A stretch of 64,000 bases of DNA. Source: Paraburkholderia fungorum (GTDB lineage: Bacteria > Pseudomonadota > Gammaproteobacteria > Burkholderiales > Burkholderiaceae). Positions 44,021 to 52,991 of the stretch are shown piece by piece. The stretch lies in contig NZ_CADFGE010000008.1 of assembly GCF_902833645.1 (NCBI RefSeq), positions 186,001-250,000 on the forward strand. The letters run 5' to 3'. The notes below the pieces were generated by a model. It was given only the letters and a program-made list of their open reading frames with translations, ran no database searches and was not told the DNA's origin. A program made the translations under genes and the position numbers. Position 1 is the stretch's first letter; each line of letters starts with the position of its first letter.

Positions 44021-44939
44021 GTTAAAAGAATATCTAGGATTGCCCCGACCACGGCTGGGATCTATCCTGCAACGTTTCGCAACGGCCCTCAATTCGGGCC
44101 GTTTTTCTATTAAAAGAGATTTATCATTCATTTTTCTATGCGGGGCCAACCGCTCTGACTTGATCCCATCCGAACGTCGGCGATATCTAAAAAAGACGAT
44201 AGAATCAGCGCTTCCGCACGCACGAATTGTGTACGCCGAACGAGTCATGGATGAACTTGTAAAGCACGGTAAAACAAAAAATCTGCTTGACATTGAACAT
44301 CAAATATCGAAAATTGCCGATTGGATTCTCATCGTATTGGAAAGCTACAGTTCATTTTGTGAGCTAGGCGCATTTGCCGCCGAAAGTCTGCGATCAAAAT
44401 TAATCGTCATAAATGACGCAAATTTCAAATCACAGTCGTCGTTTATAAATCTCGGCCCTCTCCAAGCGATCAAGGAGGATGTGGCGGAAGATCGCGTAAT
44501 TTGGTATCCAATGCAATCTAACGGAATAACGGTTAGAGATGCAATCGGGCTGACTCTCCCGTCGGTGTTGAAACATCTAGAGCACCGGCACATTCGCCCG
44601 GCCCTTGATGCCGCATCATGTTTTCCGAACATCGAAAGCCAAGCATCTCTGTTTTTTTTGCATGATATTATCTATCTTTGCGGCCCGATAACTCATGCGG
44701 AAACTATCGAAATATATCGGGTATTATATGGAAACCGGCGCTTCGATGAGATTAAGGCTTTGCGGGCAATTCTTCACGCCGCTGAATTAATAAAAACCGT
44801 GACTAGTGGGGGCGAGCCGTCATATCTCGCCATAACACCCGATACTTTTATCAATTTTGACGGCGTTGGTAAGGATCTTATCCCTGCCTTCCGGCGTTTT
44901 CATCTGAAATATAATTCCACGCGCCTAATTCATGTCTAG
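44019..44939 (+). CDS. Retron effector, nucleoside deoxyribosyltransferase-like with C-terminal winged helix
   Basis: 306 aa. The N-terminal half has the deoxyribosyltransferase pattern: FIFLCGA at residues 37-43, a helix ending in DWILIVLESYSSFCELGAFA (residues 101-120, with Glu108 and Glu115 as acidic candidates), and KLIVIND after it. The C-terminal part (about 206-285, LFFLHDIIYLCGPITHAETIEI to LAITPDTFINFDG) resembles the winged-helix part of St85/Ec86-type (type II) retron effectors. In that group the protein is the toxic part, held in check by RT-msDNA. The start codon lies in the a2 repeat. Base composition is AT-richer than the flanks. Confidence 0.82.
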   Translation: MLKEYLGLPRPRLGSILQRFATALNSGRFSIKRDLSFIFLCGANRSDLIPSERRRYLKKTIESALPHARIVYAERVMDELVKHGKTKNLLDIEHQISKIADWILIVLESYSSFCELGAFAAESLRSKLIVINDANFKSQSSFINLGPLQAIKEDVAEDRVIWYPMQSNGITVRDAIGLTLPSVLKHLEHRHIRPALDAASCFPNIESQASLFFLHDIIYLCGPITHAETIEIYRVLYGNRRFDEIKALRAILHAAELIKTVTSGGEPSYLAITPDTFINFDGVGKDLIPAFRRFHLKYNSTRLIHV

Positions 44940-45870
44940 TCTAGTCAAGCTCGCCGCTACCGAATGCTGTGTGCAGGAACGTTGGGTCAATGATGTGATC
45001 CGGCAAGGGCCAAGTCGGGTTAAGACTTTGAAAATAAAAAAACCTAAGTCAGCCAAATTTCGCATTATCTCCCGCCCTTCGGCCGAGTTGGAAATTCTGC
45101 AGCGGTGGCTTACCATTCGATTTTTTGAGAAAATGGAAATCCATGATTCCGCGATGGCATTCAGGACGGGACGTTCAATATTGACAAATGCACAATTCCA
45201 CGCGAAATCACTGTACTTTATTCGGGTTGATTTTTTAAATTTCTTTCCATCAATTCGATACGCCGACCTGAATTTTGCAATCGGGAAATCAAAGATTATT
45301 AGAAACATATTTACAGATTATGCCGATGCGGGGAGTTTTATAGAGCGAGTTTGTTTTGATTCAAATTTGCGCTTACCAATAGGCTACATTTCTTCGCCCA
45401 TAATTTCCAACGCTGTAATGTTTGAGTTCGACGTTCAATTACAAAAACTCGTCACTGCAAACACCAATGAACTGGGAGATGGAAGGATAACTAGATATGC
45501 TGACGACATCGTGTTCTCGACAGACAAGAAAGGTGGGTGCGCGAAGTTTCTGGAGTTGATCCGCTCGTTTGTGAAAACATGGGCGTCTCCATCGCTTTCC
45601 GTCAACGAAAATAAAACGACATTTTCTAGCAGAAACGGCGGCAGTGCAATTGTGACAGGGCTGAGGGTTTGCAATGATAGTCATGTCACAATAACGCGCG
45701 AGTATAAAGATAAGGTTCGTCTTATGTTGTCGTTGCGGGGAAAGCAGGTTTTACGGCCAGAGGACGTGCGAGTTCTGAAAGGGCATCTCGACTATATTAG
45801 GCACATAGCACCGGCTTTTTTTTCGACGTTATGCGCAAAATATACTGGCGTGATAAGTGAATTTATTTGA
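44932..45870 (+). CDS. Retron reverse transcriptase
   Basis: 312 aa, the usual compact retron RT size. Motifs: NAQFH at residues 86-90 (NAxxH of retron RTs), catalytic Asp100 in RVDFLNFFPSI, LPIGYISSPIISN (148-160), YADD at 189-192, and VTGLRV at 241-246 (retron VTG motif). It would copy the msd part of the RNA at 43874-44020 from the branching G to make msDNA. The start overlaps the effector stop by 8 bp, so effector and RT are coupled. The OLD-type nuclease gene converges 51 bp downstream. Confidence 0.95.
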   Translation: MSSLVKLAATECCVQERWVNDVIRQGPSRVKTLKIKKPKSAKFRIISRPSAELEILQRWLTIRFFEKMEIHDSAMAFRTGRSILTNAQFHAKSLYFIRVDFLNFFPSIRYADLNFAIGKSKIIRNIFTDYADAGSFIERVCFDSNLRLPIGYISSPIISNAVMFEFDVQLQKLVTANTNELGDGRITRYADDIVFSTDKKGGCAKFLELIRSFVKTWASPSLSVNENKTTFSSRNGGSAIVTGLRVCNDSHVTITREYKDKVRLMLSLRGKQVLRPEDVRVLKGHLDYIRHIAPAFFSTLCAKYTGVISEFI

Positions 45871-45921
45871 TTCGAGAAGCGCGCAACGAGTAACGGCCCC
45901 TGCTTAAGCAACGCGCGACAC

Positions 45922-47766
45922 TCATACTAGATGTGCAGCAATGGCGCGCAGCCACTCGCGCACTTGTCCAGTCAGATCGGCACGGTCAAGGCGGATAGAA
46001 GTCATGCGACTTACTGCGCCACGATTTAAGCGGCGCTTTGCGTGGCTGATTTTCTTCGACTTCTTCACATCGTCTAGATTTGCCCAAGGGATCGGTGAGT
46101 CCGATGCCTCATGCACCAGTTCGGCAACGAGAGCAGGGACATCGTCAAAATCCTGTACCGCGGCAAGCGCAATGCCGAACTCTTCGTTTATGGCGTCATG
46201 ATGTACTAGATTTTCCATTTCTCGGCATGTTGTCGTAAACGCGAGGCAGTTAACGCGCGCATTTACGCGGTCTGCCGCGTTTTGATACTTAGGGCGTGCA
46301 GGAGGCGCAACATCACGGTCCATGATATGGATTTCAGGAAGTTCAAGCCCTTCGAGGCGATTCGTCCAAAGCTCCAGCGTTGAACCGCCCATAGGTATAT
46401 ATACAAGTCTGCCAACTCGTTCTTCCGCCGAAAGGTTCGGAATATCTGGTTCTGTCGCTGACAGCACCTCGGAAATTCGGTTCAGGAATTCAATGTCGTT
46501 TGGACCCTCCACCCCTACGAATACTCGAATATTGTGATTCGGTAGTATTCCGAGTGTGTCGCGAATGAGCGCGGCTGTGGCATCATTATTCGGTGCCACG
46601 GAACGCTCGCCATCTGCATTTTTGTCGAGAAAGCGCACGCTATTTCTATCAATTTTTCGACCCAGCAACGGATTGTGGGTTGTAAGTACGACCTGATTCG
46701 CAGGATCTTGCGATAGCTCCCAAAGAGCATCCAACAGGAGCAATTGGTTATTAGGATGTTGCGACGTTTCGGGCTCTTCGACGGCGAGAATGACATCCGG
46801 AGCGCCGCGTCCGCTCGCTAACTGCTCTGCCTTTGCGCGGAAGAAGTTGATTAGAAATAAGCGCCTCACCCCACTGCCTCGTTTGTTTAGAGGCACCTGC
46901 CCCTCGCCAGTAAGGGAGACGGAGAAAACCTTGGCCCAGTTGAACGGCGAGAATACTGGATTGAGTTCGCTAGCTAAGGCTGGGTCCATCTCTCGAAGTT
47001 TCGAGATCGTCGCACGCGTCACTTGCTCCACTTGTGCTTTTACGTAAGCGCCCAAGGTCTCCAGTTCTGCCTCTCTCCCGGCGAGCGCTTCCCTAATCGC
47101 AAACTTGATCGGATCCTGTGCCTCAGAGTCTTGATCTGAACTTGGGCGATCTGCGCGAAACAACTGATACAGCGGCAGGGCGTTTTGAAGTGGCTTCCAG
47201 ATCGTTGCCTTCACCTCGATCAATACCTCTTCGAGTCGCAAATCTTCAAGCGGCACGCTAGACCAAATGGCATGACGAATTGCCGATTTGATTGTTTGAT
47301 TGATGCCGGTTAAGTTGACTCCCAGAGCCTGAGCGCGTTGCCGGAGGGCTGCAATTGTTAGGGTAAGCAAATCATCGAAATTTGGTGCCGTTGGATGAAC
47401 AGCCCTGACGTATATTTCCTCGCACTTCGGAGAAGCGCCAAAGAAGCATTTCCGGATTTCAAGGCAACCGTCTCGATTGAGTAGATACTCATTGTGTGGC
47501 GAAATCAAAGCATCTGTATCAACGACCAAGGTAGTCGGTATATTTTCAAATACGCATGTCACCTCAATCGGGTCAGCATTGCGCACACCCGTAGACCGGT
47601 CTTCAGCATCAAGTTTCTCGAGATTGAAAAACGCCTCGAGTGCCTCAAGGATGCTCGATTTTCCGATATCGTTCTTGGCAATAATGCAGGTTAGTTTGTC
47701 AAATGATATAAGGAACTCATTTCTATAGCATCTAAAATTTCGAATTCGTATTTCGGCTAGCTTCAT
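45922..47766 (-). CDS. OLD-family ATPase/TOPRIM nuclease
   Basis: 614 aa from the ATG at 47766 (another in-frame ATG at 47832 would add 22 aa). Walker A is IAKNDIGKSS (residues 29-38), signature RGSGVRRLFLINFF, Walker B DVILAVEEPETSQHP, then TTHNPLL. The C-terminal TOPRIM domain has VFVGVEGPNDIEFLNRI (Glu) and IHIMDRD (Asp-x-Asp). OLD and GajA-type proteins cut or nick DNA and act in phage defence. There is no UvrD-like helicase gene next to it, so it is a single-gene OLD. It converges with the retron RT gene. Confidence 0.87.
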   Translation of the reverse strand: MKLAEIRIRNFRCYRNEFLISFDKLTCIIAKNDIGKSSILEALEAFFNLEKLDAEDRSTGVRNADPIEVTCVFENIPTTLVVDTDALISPHNEYLLNRDGCLEIRKCFFGASPKCEEIYVRAVHPTAPNFDDLLTLTIAALRQRAQALGVNLTGINQTIKSAIRHAIWSSVPLEDLRLEEVLIEVKATIWKPLQNALPLYQLFRADRPSSDQDSEAQDPIKFAIREALAGREAELETLGAYVKAQVEQVTRATISKLREMDPALASELNPVFSPFNWAKVFSVSLTGEGQVPLNKRGSGVRRLFLINFFRAKAEQLASGRGAPDVILAVEEPETSQHPNNQLLLLDALWELSQDPANQVVLTTHNPLLGRKIDRNSVRFLDKNADGERSVAPNNDATAALIRDTLGILPNHNIRVFVGVEGPNDIEFLNRISEVLSATEPDIPNLSAEERVGRLVYIPMGGSTLELWTNRLEGLELPEIHIMDRDVAPPARPKYQNAADRVNARVNCLAFTTTCREMENLVHHDAINEEFGIALAAVQDFDDVPALVAELVHEASDSPIPWANLDDVKKSKKISHAKRRLNRGAVSRMTSIRLDRADLTGQVREWLRAIAAHLV

Positions 47767-48094
47767 TCTCTTTACCCCATAATCGTGCTTAAGGATTTTT
47801 TTATTTGGTGATATCCAGCGCGGAGCATCCATAGGGATGTCGAATAATGCGTTGCCAACTCATCGCCGAGCTTACAGACGTGCCACTACAAAAGCAACAT
47901 GGATTGCGGCAAGCACCACGGCCGTTCCGATTCGCGTCATTCTCAATGGCGCTAGCAATTTGCCACCACATTGGCTGTTGCCAGACTTGGTTGATCATGC
48001 GAAGGGCATAATTGACCCCGCCCAAGCGTGAATGTCTGAAGATGACTCTAAGTGTCGTGCCGCTCGAAGCGTAATGGCCGGATGCAGTTGAGCG
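47767..48094. other. Intergenic region upstream of the OLD gene
   Basis: About 330 bp with no supported gene. Minus-strand reading shows hydrophobic fragments (for example GGKLLAPLRMTRIGTAVVL around 47880-47990) similar in style to the small membrane protein at 48095-48358, interrupted by stops. These may be remains of a duplicated small gene. Confidence 0.35.
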
Positions 48095-48358
48095 TCAAAC
48101 GTCCCGGATGCGGACATTCATTCCCATTGGCTTGCTACGACGAATAACTTCAACGACCGAAGGGTTGCCTATTGGGAGCATCGACACCGAGAGGATAAGG
48201 TCCGAAAAAGCAATAAAGACAATGCACTTGATGGGCACAGGTCTTAACAGCTTGCCACTTGCAACGCCCCCAAGCGCTACGCACAGGCAAAAACCGCAGA
48301 AGCCAGCAAGTACCACGCGATCGGCTCTAGCTAAATCGGCTATTCGGCCAACCGACAT
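48095..48358 (-). CDS. Possible small membrane protein
   Basis: 87 aa with two hydrophobic segments (RVVLAGFCGFCLCVALGGV and PIKCIVFIAFSDLILSVSML) and a basic C-terminal tail. No strong ribosome-binding site precedes the ATG. The hydrophobic pattern is more gene-like than the opposite-strand frame. No family is recognised; similar broken fragments lie at about 47880-47990. Confidence 0.4.
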   Translation of the reverse strand: MSVGRIADLARADRVVLAGFCGFCLCVALGGVASGKLLRPVPIKCIVFIAFSDLILSVSMLPIGNPSVVEVIRRSKPMGMNVRIRDV

Positions 48359-48800
48359 CGACTGCTAAACTGCGACGCCGCCCAACCCTAGATAAGCGTA
48401 CGCGCTCATTATCGACATAGAGACAAATAGCCGGGCGCGCCCTTCCGAATCGACAACACCACGCCGCTCATTGCCGATGCCTTATCCAATTGGCCAAACG
48501 CAAACACTTAGCCCGTCTGGTTGATCGCTTCACCATTGCCATGACTTATAATCATCAAGCCGTCGGGAAACACCCGGTGGTCAGGTGTGGAAGCCTGTGA
48601 TCGTAACCGCACCCCCGCTCAGGCGGGGCGTGCGTCTATCTCTGCACGTCTATATTTCAATGGGCGGGCCGTGGTGGGGGAGCCGCAAGGCTCGCCGGTT
48701 CGTTACGATCCCGGTCTTCCAAACCCGTCATGTGCCCGCTCACCCCTTCCCCAAGCAAGCGAGTGTCGGGCGATCCAGGAAGTACCAGGGAGGTCGCACC
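48359..48800. other. Intergenic region before the 144-aa accessory protein
   Basis: About 440 bp. From 48585 the frame of the downstream gene is open and reads a segment (PPLRRGVRLSLHVYISMGG and TIPVFQTRHVPAHPFP) that recalls small phage-satellite (Ash/Icd-like) proteins, but has no clear start. Several short inverted repeats occur near 48550-48600. No other gene is seen. Confidence 0.35.
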
Positions 48801-49235
48801 ATGAGTAGCAAACCTACAAAACAGTCTCAACCCGCTTCACGCCCGCCTGTCGACGCGCTCCAGTACGAAAAGCTTGCGCTCTCCACCTTCGATCTATGCA
48901 ACCGGCAGTTGAGCCAACTCAACACATTGATCACACTCGGGTCCTCAATATGTAGGAATCCTGCCATCACGGGTGACGAAAGACGACGTCAGCAGACCAT
49001 GCTTGAATTGCTCGTCGACACAGCAGAGCAATATCAGCGGGAGCTGGAGTGTGACCGTGAGCTATATCAGGTGATCGCACTCGACGCGAAGGGCATCCCT
49101 CAGAGCCGCATCACCGCGAACCGTGCAATGCGCCTTCTTGCAGAGGCATCAGAAATAGCGACGAAGGAATCGCCAGCAGCCGCAAAGCCGAGCCCGGGCA
49201 AGCAAACGTCAGCCAAACCCACGACGAACGCATAA
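48801..49235 (+). CDS. Accessory hypothetical protein
   Basis: 144 aa with AGGGAGG 7 bp before the ATG. Helical and hydrophilic: ALQYEKLALSTFDLCNRQLSQLNTLITLG, then QQTMLELLVDTAEQYQRELECDRELYQVIALDAKG, with a Lys/Pro/Ser-rich tail. It may bind nucleic acid or form coiled coils. Similar proteins occur in Burkholderia accessory regions, as far as I recall; the function is not known. Confidence 0.6.
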   Translation: MSSKPTKQSQPASRPPVDALQYEKLALSTFDLCNRQLSQLNTLITLGSSICRNPAITGDERRRQQTMLELLVDTAEQYQRELECDRELYQVIALDAKGIPQSRITANRAMRLLAEASEIATKESPAAAKPSPGKQTSAKPTTNA

Positions 49236-49490
49236 ACAGACGCGGCGGCCCAACAATCGGTTCCCACGGAGCACTAACCATCAAGAAAGTCAGCAACTTC
49301 AGTTGATCAGATTTGCAGGATGCCTGCCCTCCGTCACGAGCATGTGCGAGCGCCACAAGCAAGTGTGGACAGGCATCCAACAAACCTGAACGAAGTCAGC
49401 CCAATACGCGCTCCGCTGACCGGCGATTTTTGTCCGGTCTAAAATCGTTCCGGTCCATGTACGAGCCGGTCGAATCCCACGGAGAGCCGA

Positions 49491-50291
49491 GTGACGGTCA
49501 TCGCGCAAGTTTCAGATATTCATGTCCGTCCTCACGGCACCCTGTATCAAGACGCCGTGGACTCGAATGCAATGTTTTCGGCAGCCGTCGATTCGCTGAA
49601 CCGCATCCAACCCGAGCCGGACCTGGTCGTCATCTCTGGCGACCTGACGGACTACGGTACCGAGGATGAGTATCAAAAGCTTCGCGAATTACTTGCCGGG
49701 CTGAGACGACCGTTCGTGGTCCTGCCGGGTAATCACGACGACCGTGGCAATCTACGGGCCGCTTTTCCGGATCACGCGTGGCTTCCGAGCGAGGGCGCAC
49801 TCTCGTTCGCGCTGGACGTGGGCGAACTACGCCTCGTGGCGTTGGACACTTCCGTTCCTGGACTGCATCACGGTGAACTGGACGCCAAAACCTTGACCTG
49901 GCTCGACACCGAACTCACTGAGCATCGAGATCGGACGGTGGTCATCGTCATGCACCATCCACCGTTCATGACGGGCATCCCTTATCTGGACATCTACGGG
50001 TTGCGAAACGCGGATGCATTCGCAACGGTTCTTGCACGCCACAACAACGTAGATCGAATTCTCGCCGGACACGTCCATCGGTCGATGCAGACTCGTCTCG
50101 GACGCGTTCCCGTCCTCACGTGCCCGAGCACGACCACACAGATCGCGCTGCGCGTCGAAGCGGACGCGCAGCCCGCTTCTTTTCTCGAACCACCCGCATA
50201 CATGCTGCATCGCTGGACAGGTGGAGGTCAGCCGGCGGTCTCCCACTTGTGTTACATCGAACGTTTCGAAGGTCCACTCCCCTTCGCGTAA
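49491..50291 (+). CDS. CpdA-like metallophosphoesterase (cyclic nucleotide phosphodiesterase family)
   Basis: 266 aa from a GTG with GGAGAG upstream. The binuclear metal motifs are complete: QVSDIHV (DxH), VISGDLTDYG (GDxxD), LPGNHDDR (GNHD), VIVMHHPP (H) and ILAGHVHRSM (GHxH). Relatives split 3',5'-cAMP or other phosphodiesters. It lies outside the AT-rich block and is probably a core metabolic gene, but a role in removing signal nucleotides is possible. Confidence 0.9.
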   Translation: MTVIAQVSDIHVRPHGTLYQDAVDSNAMFSAAVDSLNRIQPEPDLVVISGDLTDYGTEDEYQKLRELLAGLRRPFVVLPGNHDDRGNLRAAFPDHAWLPSEGALSFALDVGELRLVALDTSVPGLHHGELDAKTLTWLDTELTEHRDRTVVIVMHHPPFMTGIPYLDIYGLRNADAFATVLARHNNVDRILAGHVHRSMQTRLGRVPVLTCPSTTTQIALRVEADAQPASFLEPPAYMLHRWTGGGQPAVSHLCYIERFEGPLPFA

Positions 50292-50404
50292 GTTTCGCCG
50301 TCAAGTACACAGCGGCCGATAGACGTACGAGTCGTTAGCAATATTGCTCGGCTGGCCTTTGGTCCACGAGACAGGATCGCATCGAAACTTGCGACCACGA
50401 TTCA

Positions 50405-51004
50405 TCAGTCGAATTTGACGAGGTCCTTAAAGATCAGTTGACCCCACCTATCTCCCAGTCCCTGCACAAGCAGTCCACCTTCCGACAGGCCGCCAAGTTT
50501 GACCGGCGCGAAACCGAGATCTTCGGCAAGCGCAGCAATCTCCTCTGCGGCGCCATCATCGTCACTCGCGAGGAACACGACTCTCCTGCCACCGTGTACG
50601 CCCGGGTCCTGTTCAAGGACGCGAGCGCCCAAGTGATTGAAGCCCTTGACCAGCCTGCTACCCGTGAAGGCCTGCGCGACGGCCCTGGAAGCAGGTTGCC
50701 CACCCACTTCCTCAGGGGGCACGCCGTAGGCATTGGTGACATCGACGATAGTCTTGCCCTGCCAGCTCGGCAGCGCCTTCGCGACATCCTTGTGCGACTC
50801 GAAACGAACAGCCAGAAAGACGATGTCCGCCTTGACCGCTTCCGCCAGAGTTTTGGGAATGATCTCGGGTCCGATAGCGGCCGCAGCGGATGCAAAGCTT
50901 TCCGGGTCGCGAGTGGTTGCAACGGATACTTCGATGCCTTTTCGTGCAAACGCCTTGGCAAGCGCCTGGCCGATCTTGCCGAAGCCAATAATTGCGTAGC
51001 TCAT
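50405..51004 (-). CDS. NAD(P)-binding F420-reductase-like oxidoreductase
   Basis: 199 aa. The N-terminus MSYAIIGFGKIGQALAKAFARKG is a Rossmann fold; DIVFLAVRFESHKDVAKALPSWQGKTIVDVTNAYG is the typical second half of the NADP oxidoreductase, coenzyme F420-dependent family. In bacteria without F420 these proteins reduce other substrates with NADPH. It is 70 bp downstream of the SDR gene on the same strand and may share its LysR control. Confidence 0.85.
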   Translation of the reverse strand: MSYAIIGFGKIGQALAKAFARKGIEVSVATTRDPESFASAAAAIGPEIIPKTLAEAVKADIVFLAVRFESHKDVAKALPSWQGKTIVDVTNAYGVPPEEVGGQPASRAVAQAFTGSRLVKGFNHLGARVLEQDPGVHGGRRVVFLASDDDGAAEEIAALAEDLGFAPVKLGGLSEGGLLVQGLGDRWGQLIFKDLVKFD

Positions 51005-51074
51005 ATAGTGTCCTTGGTGTGCGACGCCCTACCGGCTCCGAATATCGAACGGAGTGACCGGCGGGCGTGGCGTG

Positions 51075-51809
51075 TCAGAGTTGCGCAAGGCCGCCGTCGA
51101 CGGCAACCTCGCTGGCGGTCATGAAGCTGCTGTCCGGCGACGCAAGAAAGGCGGCCGCCGCTGCGATCTCTGCCGGATCGGCCATGCGTAGGAGCGGAGT
51201 CATCGCGCCATAGGCTTTCTGGCCCTCTTCGCCCAGCGACCTCTTCGCCAGTTCGGTCGCCGTCGCGCCGGGCGAGAGCACATTGACCCGGATGCCCGTG
51301 CCCTTCAGGTCATGCGCCCATGACCGCGCGAGGTTGCGCACCGCTGCCTTGCTCGCGCTATAGGCAGTGAATCCCGGGGCGCCCGTGGTCCCGGCGCTCG
51401 ATCCGGTCAGGATGATCGAACCGCCCGCGCTCATCAGCGGCAGCGCCTTCTGGACCGTAAAGATCGTACCCTTCACATTGGTGTCGAAGGTTTCGTCAAT
51501 GTGCTCGGCGGTGATCTGCCCGAGCGGAAGCGGGCTTCCCGCCCCGGCGTTGGCGAAGACGATGTCGAGGGTGCCGCGCTCGGCCTTCACCGCCGCGTAG
51601 AGCCGGTCGAGGTCGGCCTCATCGGAGACCGAACCCTTCACCGCGCGGGCATTGGGCCCGAGGTCGGCGACAGCGGCATCGAGTGCGTCCTGCCGGCGGC
51701 CGAAGATGAAGACGAACGCGCCTTCCTCGATGAAGCGCTTTGCTGCAGCGCGGCCGATGCCGGTAGCGCCGCCGGTGATCACGGCGGTCTTTCCATTCAG
51801 TCTATGCAT
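51075..51809 (-). CDS. Short-chain dehydrogenase/reductase
   Basis: 244 aa from the ATG at 51809. Rossmann motif AVITGGATGIGRAAAKRF with the Arg-rich loop FGRRQDALDA (NADP preference likely), NAG in VFANAGAGSPL, catalytic residues in LTGSSAGTTGAPGFTAYSASKAAV, and AVDGGLAQL at the C-terminus. Divergent from the LysR-type gene at 51914, which probably regulates it and the reductase gene downstream. Confidence 0.92.
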   Translation of the reverse strand: MHRLNGKTAVITGGATGIGRAAAKRFIEEGAFVFIFGRRQDALDAAVADLGPNARAVKGSVSDEADLDRLYAAVKAERGTLDIVFANAGAGSPLPLGQITAEHIDETFDTNVKGTIFTVQKALPLMSAGGSIILTGSSAGTTGAPGFTAYSASKAAVRNLARSWAHDLKGTGIRVNVLSPGATATELAKRSLGEEGQKAYGAMTPLLRMADPAEIAAAAAFLASPDSSFMTASEVAVDGGLAQL

Positions 51810-51913
51810 GTCATTCGTCCTTCGAAACAGAAGCGAGAAAGACAATTTTGGCCCTCTTGATCCATGAAGCCAATTGACCGAATATCTATAGGTGCCATCT
51901 ACTTTTTAGATAT

Positions 51914-52861
51914 ATGCTCGACAACGTCACCATCAATCAACTTCGGGCCTTCGTTGCCGTGTGTGACCAGGGAAGCTTTTCCGGGGCTGCACGGGAACTG
52001 AGGCGCGCACAGTCAGCGATTAGTCACGCGATCAGCGCGCTCGAGAGTGCCTTTGATGTGTTGCTGTTCGAACGCAACGCCCGCAAAGCCACGCTGACAG
52101 CCGCGGGCCGTAGCCTCCTGCCCGATGCTCGTGGGGTGATCTCACGCACCGAGGAAATGAAGATGCGCGCGGTTGCGATTGCTGAAGCCGGGGTGCCACA
52201 GGTCTCGATTGCAGTGGATACCTATTTTCCGCGCGCGCACCTGATTGAATGCCTGCGCAGGCTGCAGTCGGACTTTCCAACCGTTGCAATCAATCTGCGC
52301 ATGACGACCATGCAAGGCGGCGAGCACCTGGTTCTCGACGGAACGTGCGCATTGGCGGTGACGATCAGCGACGTGCCGGAGCTGAGCCCGGCTACCATAG
52401 AACGGCAGCATCTATGTGAAGCGCAAATGGTGACCGTCTGTGCGCCATCGCATCCTCTGGCCGCGGTCGCGGGGCCGATCCCGCGGGAGGAATTTGGCCG
52501 GCACATCCAGCTCGTCGTCACCGACAATCAGCCCGATGCGGAAAAGACACAACAGGGCGTCGCCAGTGGACGCCAGTGGCTGGTCAATGACCTCGGCGCG
52601 AAGCACGATTTGCTAAGGGGTGGTTTGTGCTGGGGGCACATGCCGCATCATGTGGTCGCGCAAGATCTCGCGGACGGAACACTTGTCGAACTCCAACGGC
52701 GCGCATGGCATATGCGCGCCCTCACCTTCATGATCTCGCAGCGGCGCGGGTACTCGTTTTCCGAATGTGGGACGCGGCTGGTTGCGCTGCTCGGTGATCG
52801 TCATCGCTTTTCGAAAGGTGCCGGTAAGCGCACTGTGTCACGCGCGGGCAAAAAAGCGTGA
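51914..52861 (+). CDS. LysR-family transcriptional regulator
   Basis: 315 aa. Winged helix TINQLRAFVAVCDQGSFSGAARELRRAQSAISHAISALESAFDVLLFERNARKATLTAAGRSLL, then a LysR substrate domain (VPQVSIAVDTYFPRAHLIECLRRLQSDFP). The ATG is divergent from the SDR gene across 104 bp, the standard arrangement for LysR control. Confidence 0.93.
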   Translation: MLDNVTINQLRAFVAVCDQGSFSGAARELRRAQSAISHAISALESAFDVLLFERNARKATLTAAGRSLLPDARGVISRTEEMKMRAVAIAEAGVPQVSIAVDTYFPRAHLIECLRRLQSDFPTVAINLRMTTMQGGEHLVLDGTCALAVTISDVPELSPATIERQHLCEAQMVTVCAPSHPLAAVAGPIPREEFGRHIQLVVTDNQPDAEKTQQGVASGRQWLVNDLGAKHDLLRGGLCWGHMPHHVVAQDLADGTLVELQRRAWHMRALTFMISQRRGYSFSECGTRLVALLGDRHRFSKGAGKRTVSRAGKKA

Positions 52862-52991
52862 AGGGGCGCTACGTGCGAGCGGCAGCCGCGCGGCGGCTGA
52901 AGGGCGAATTACGACAGTTACCCGTCATGCGATTACTGTAGATCACGCGGGGCGCAGCCTGAAGTTCCCACTAAGGACGCAGTGTCGAAGA

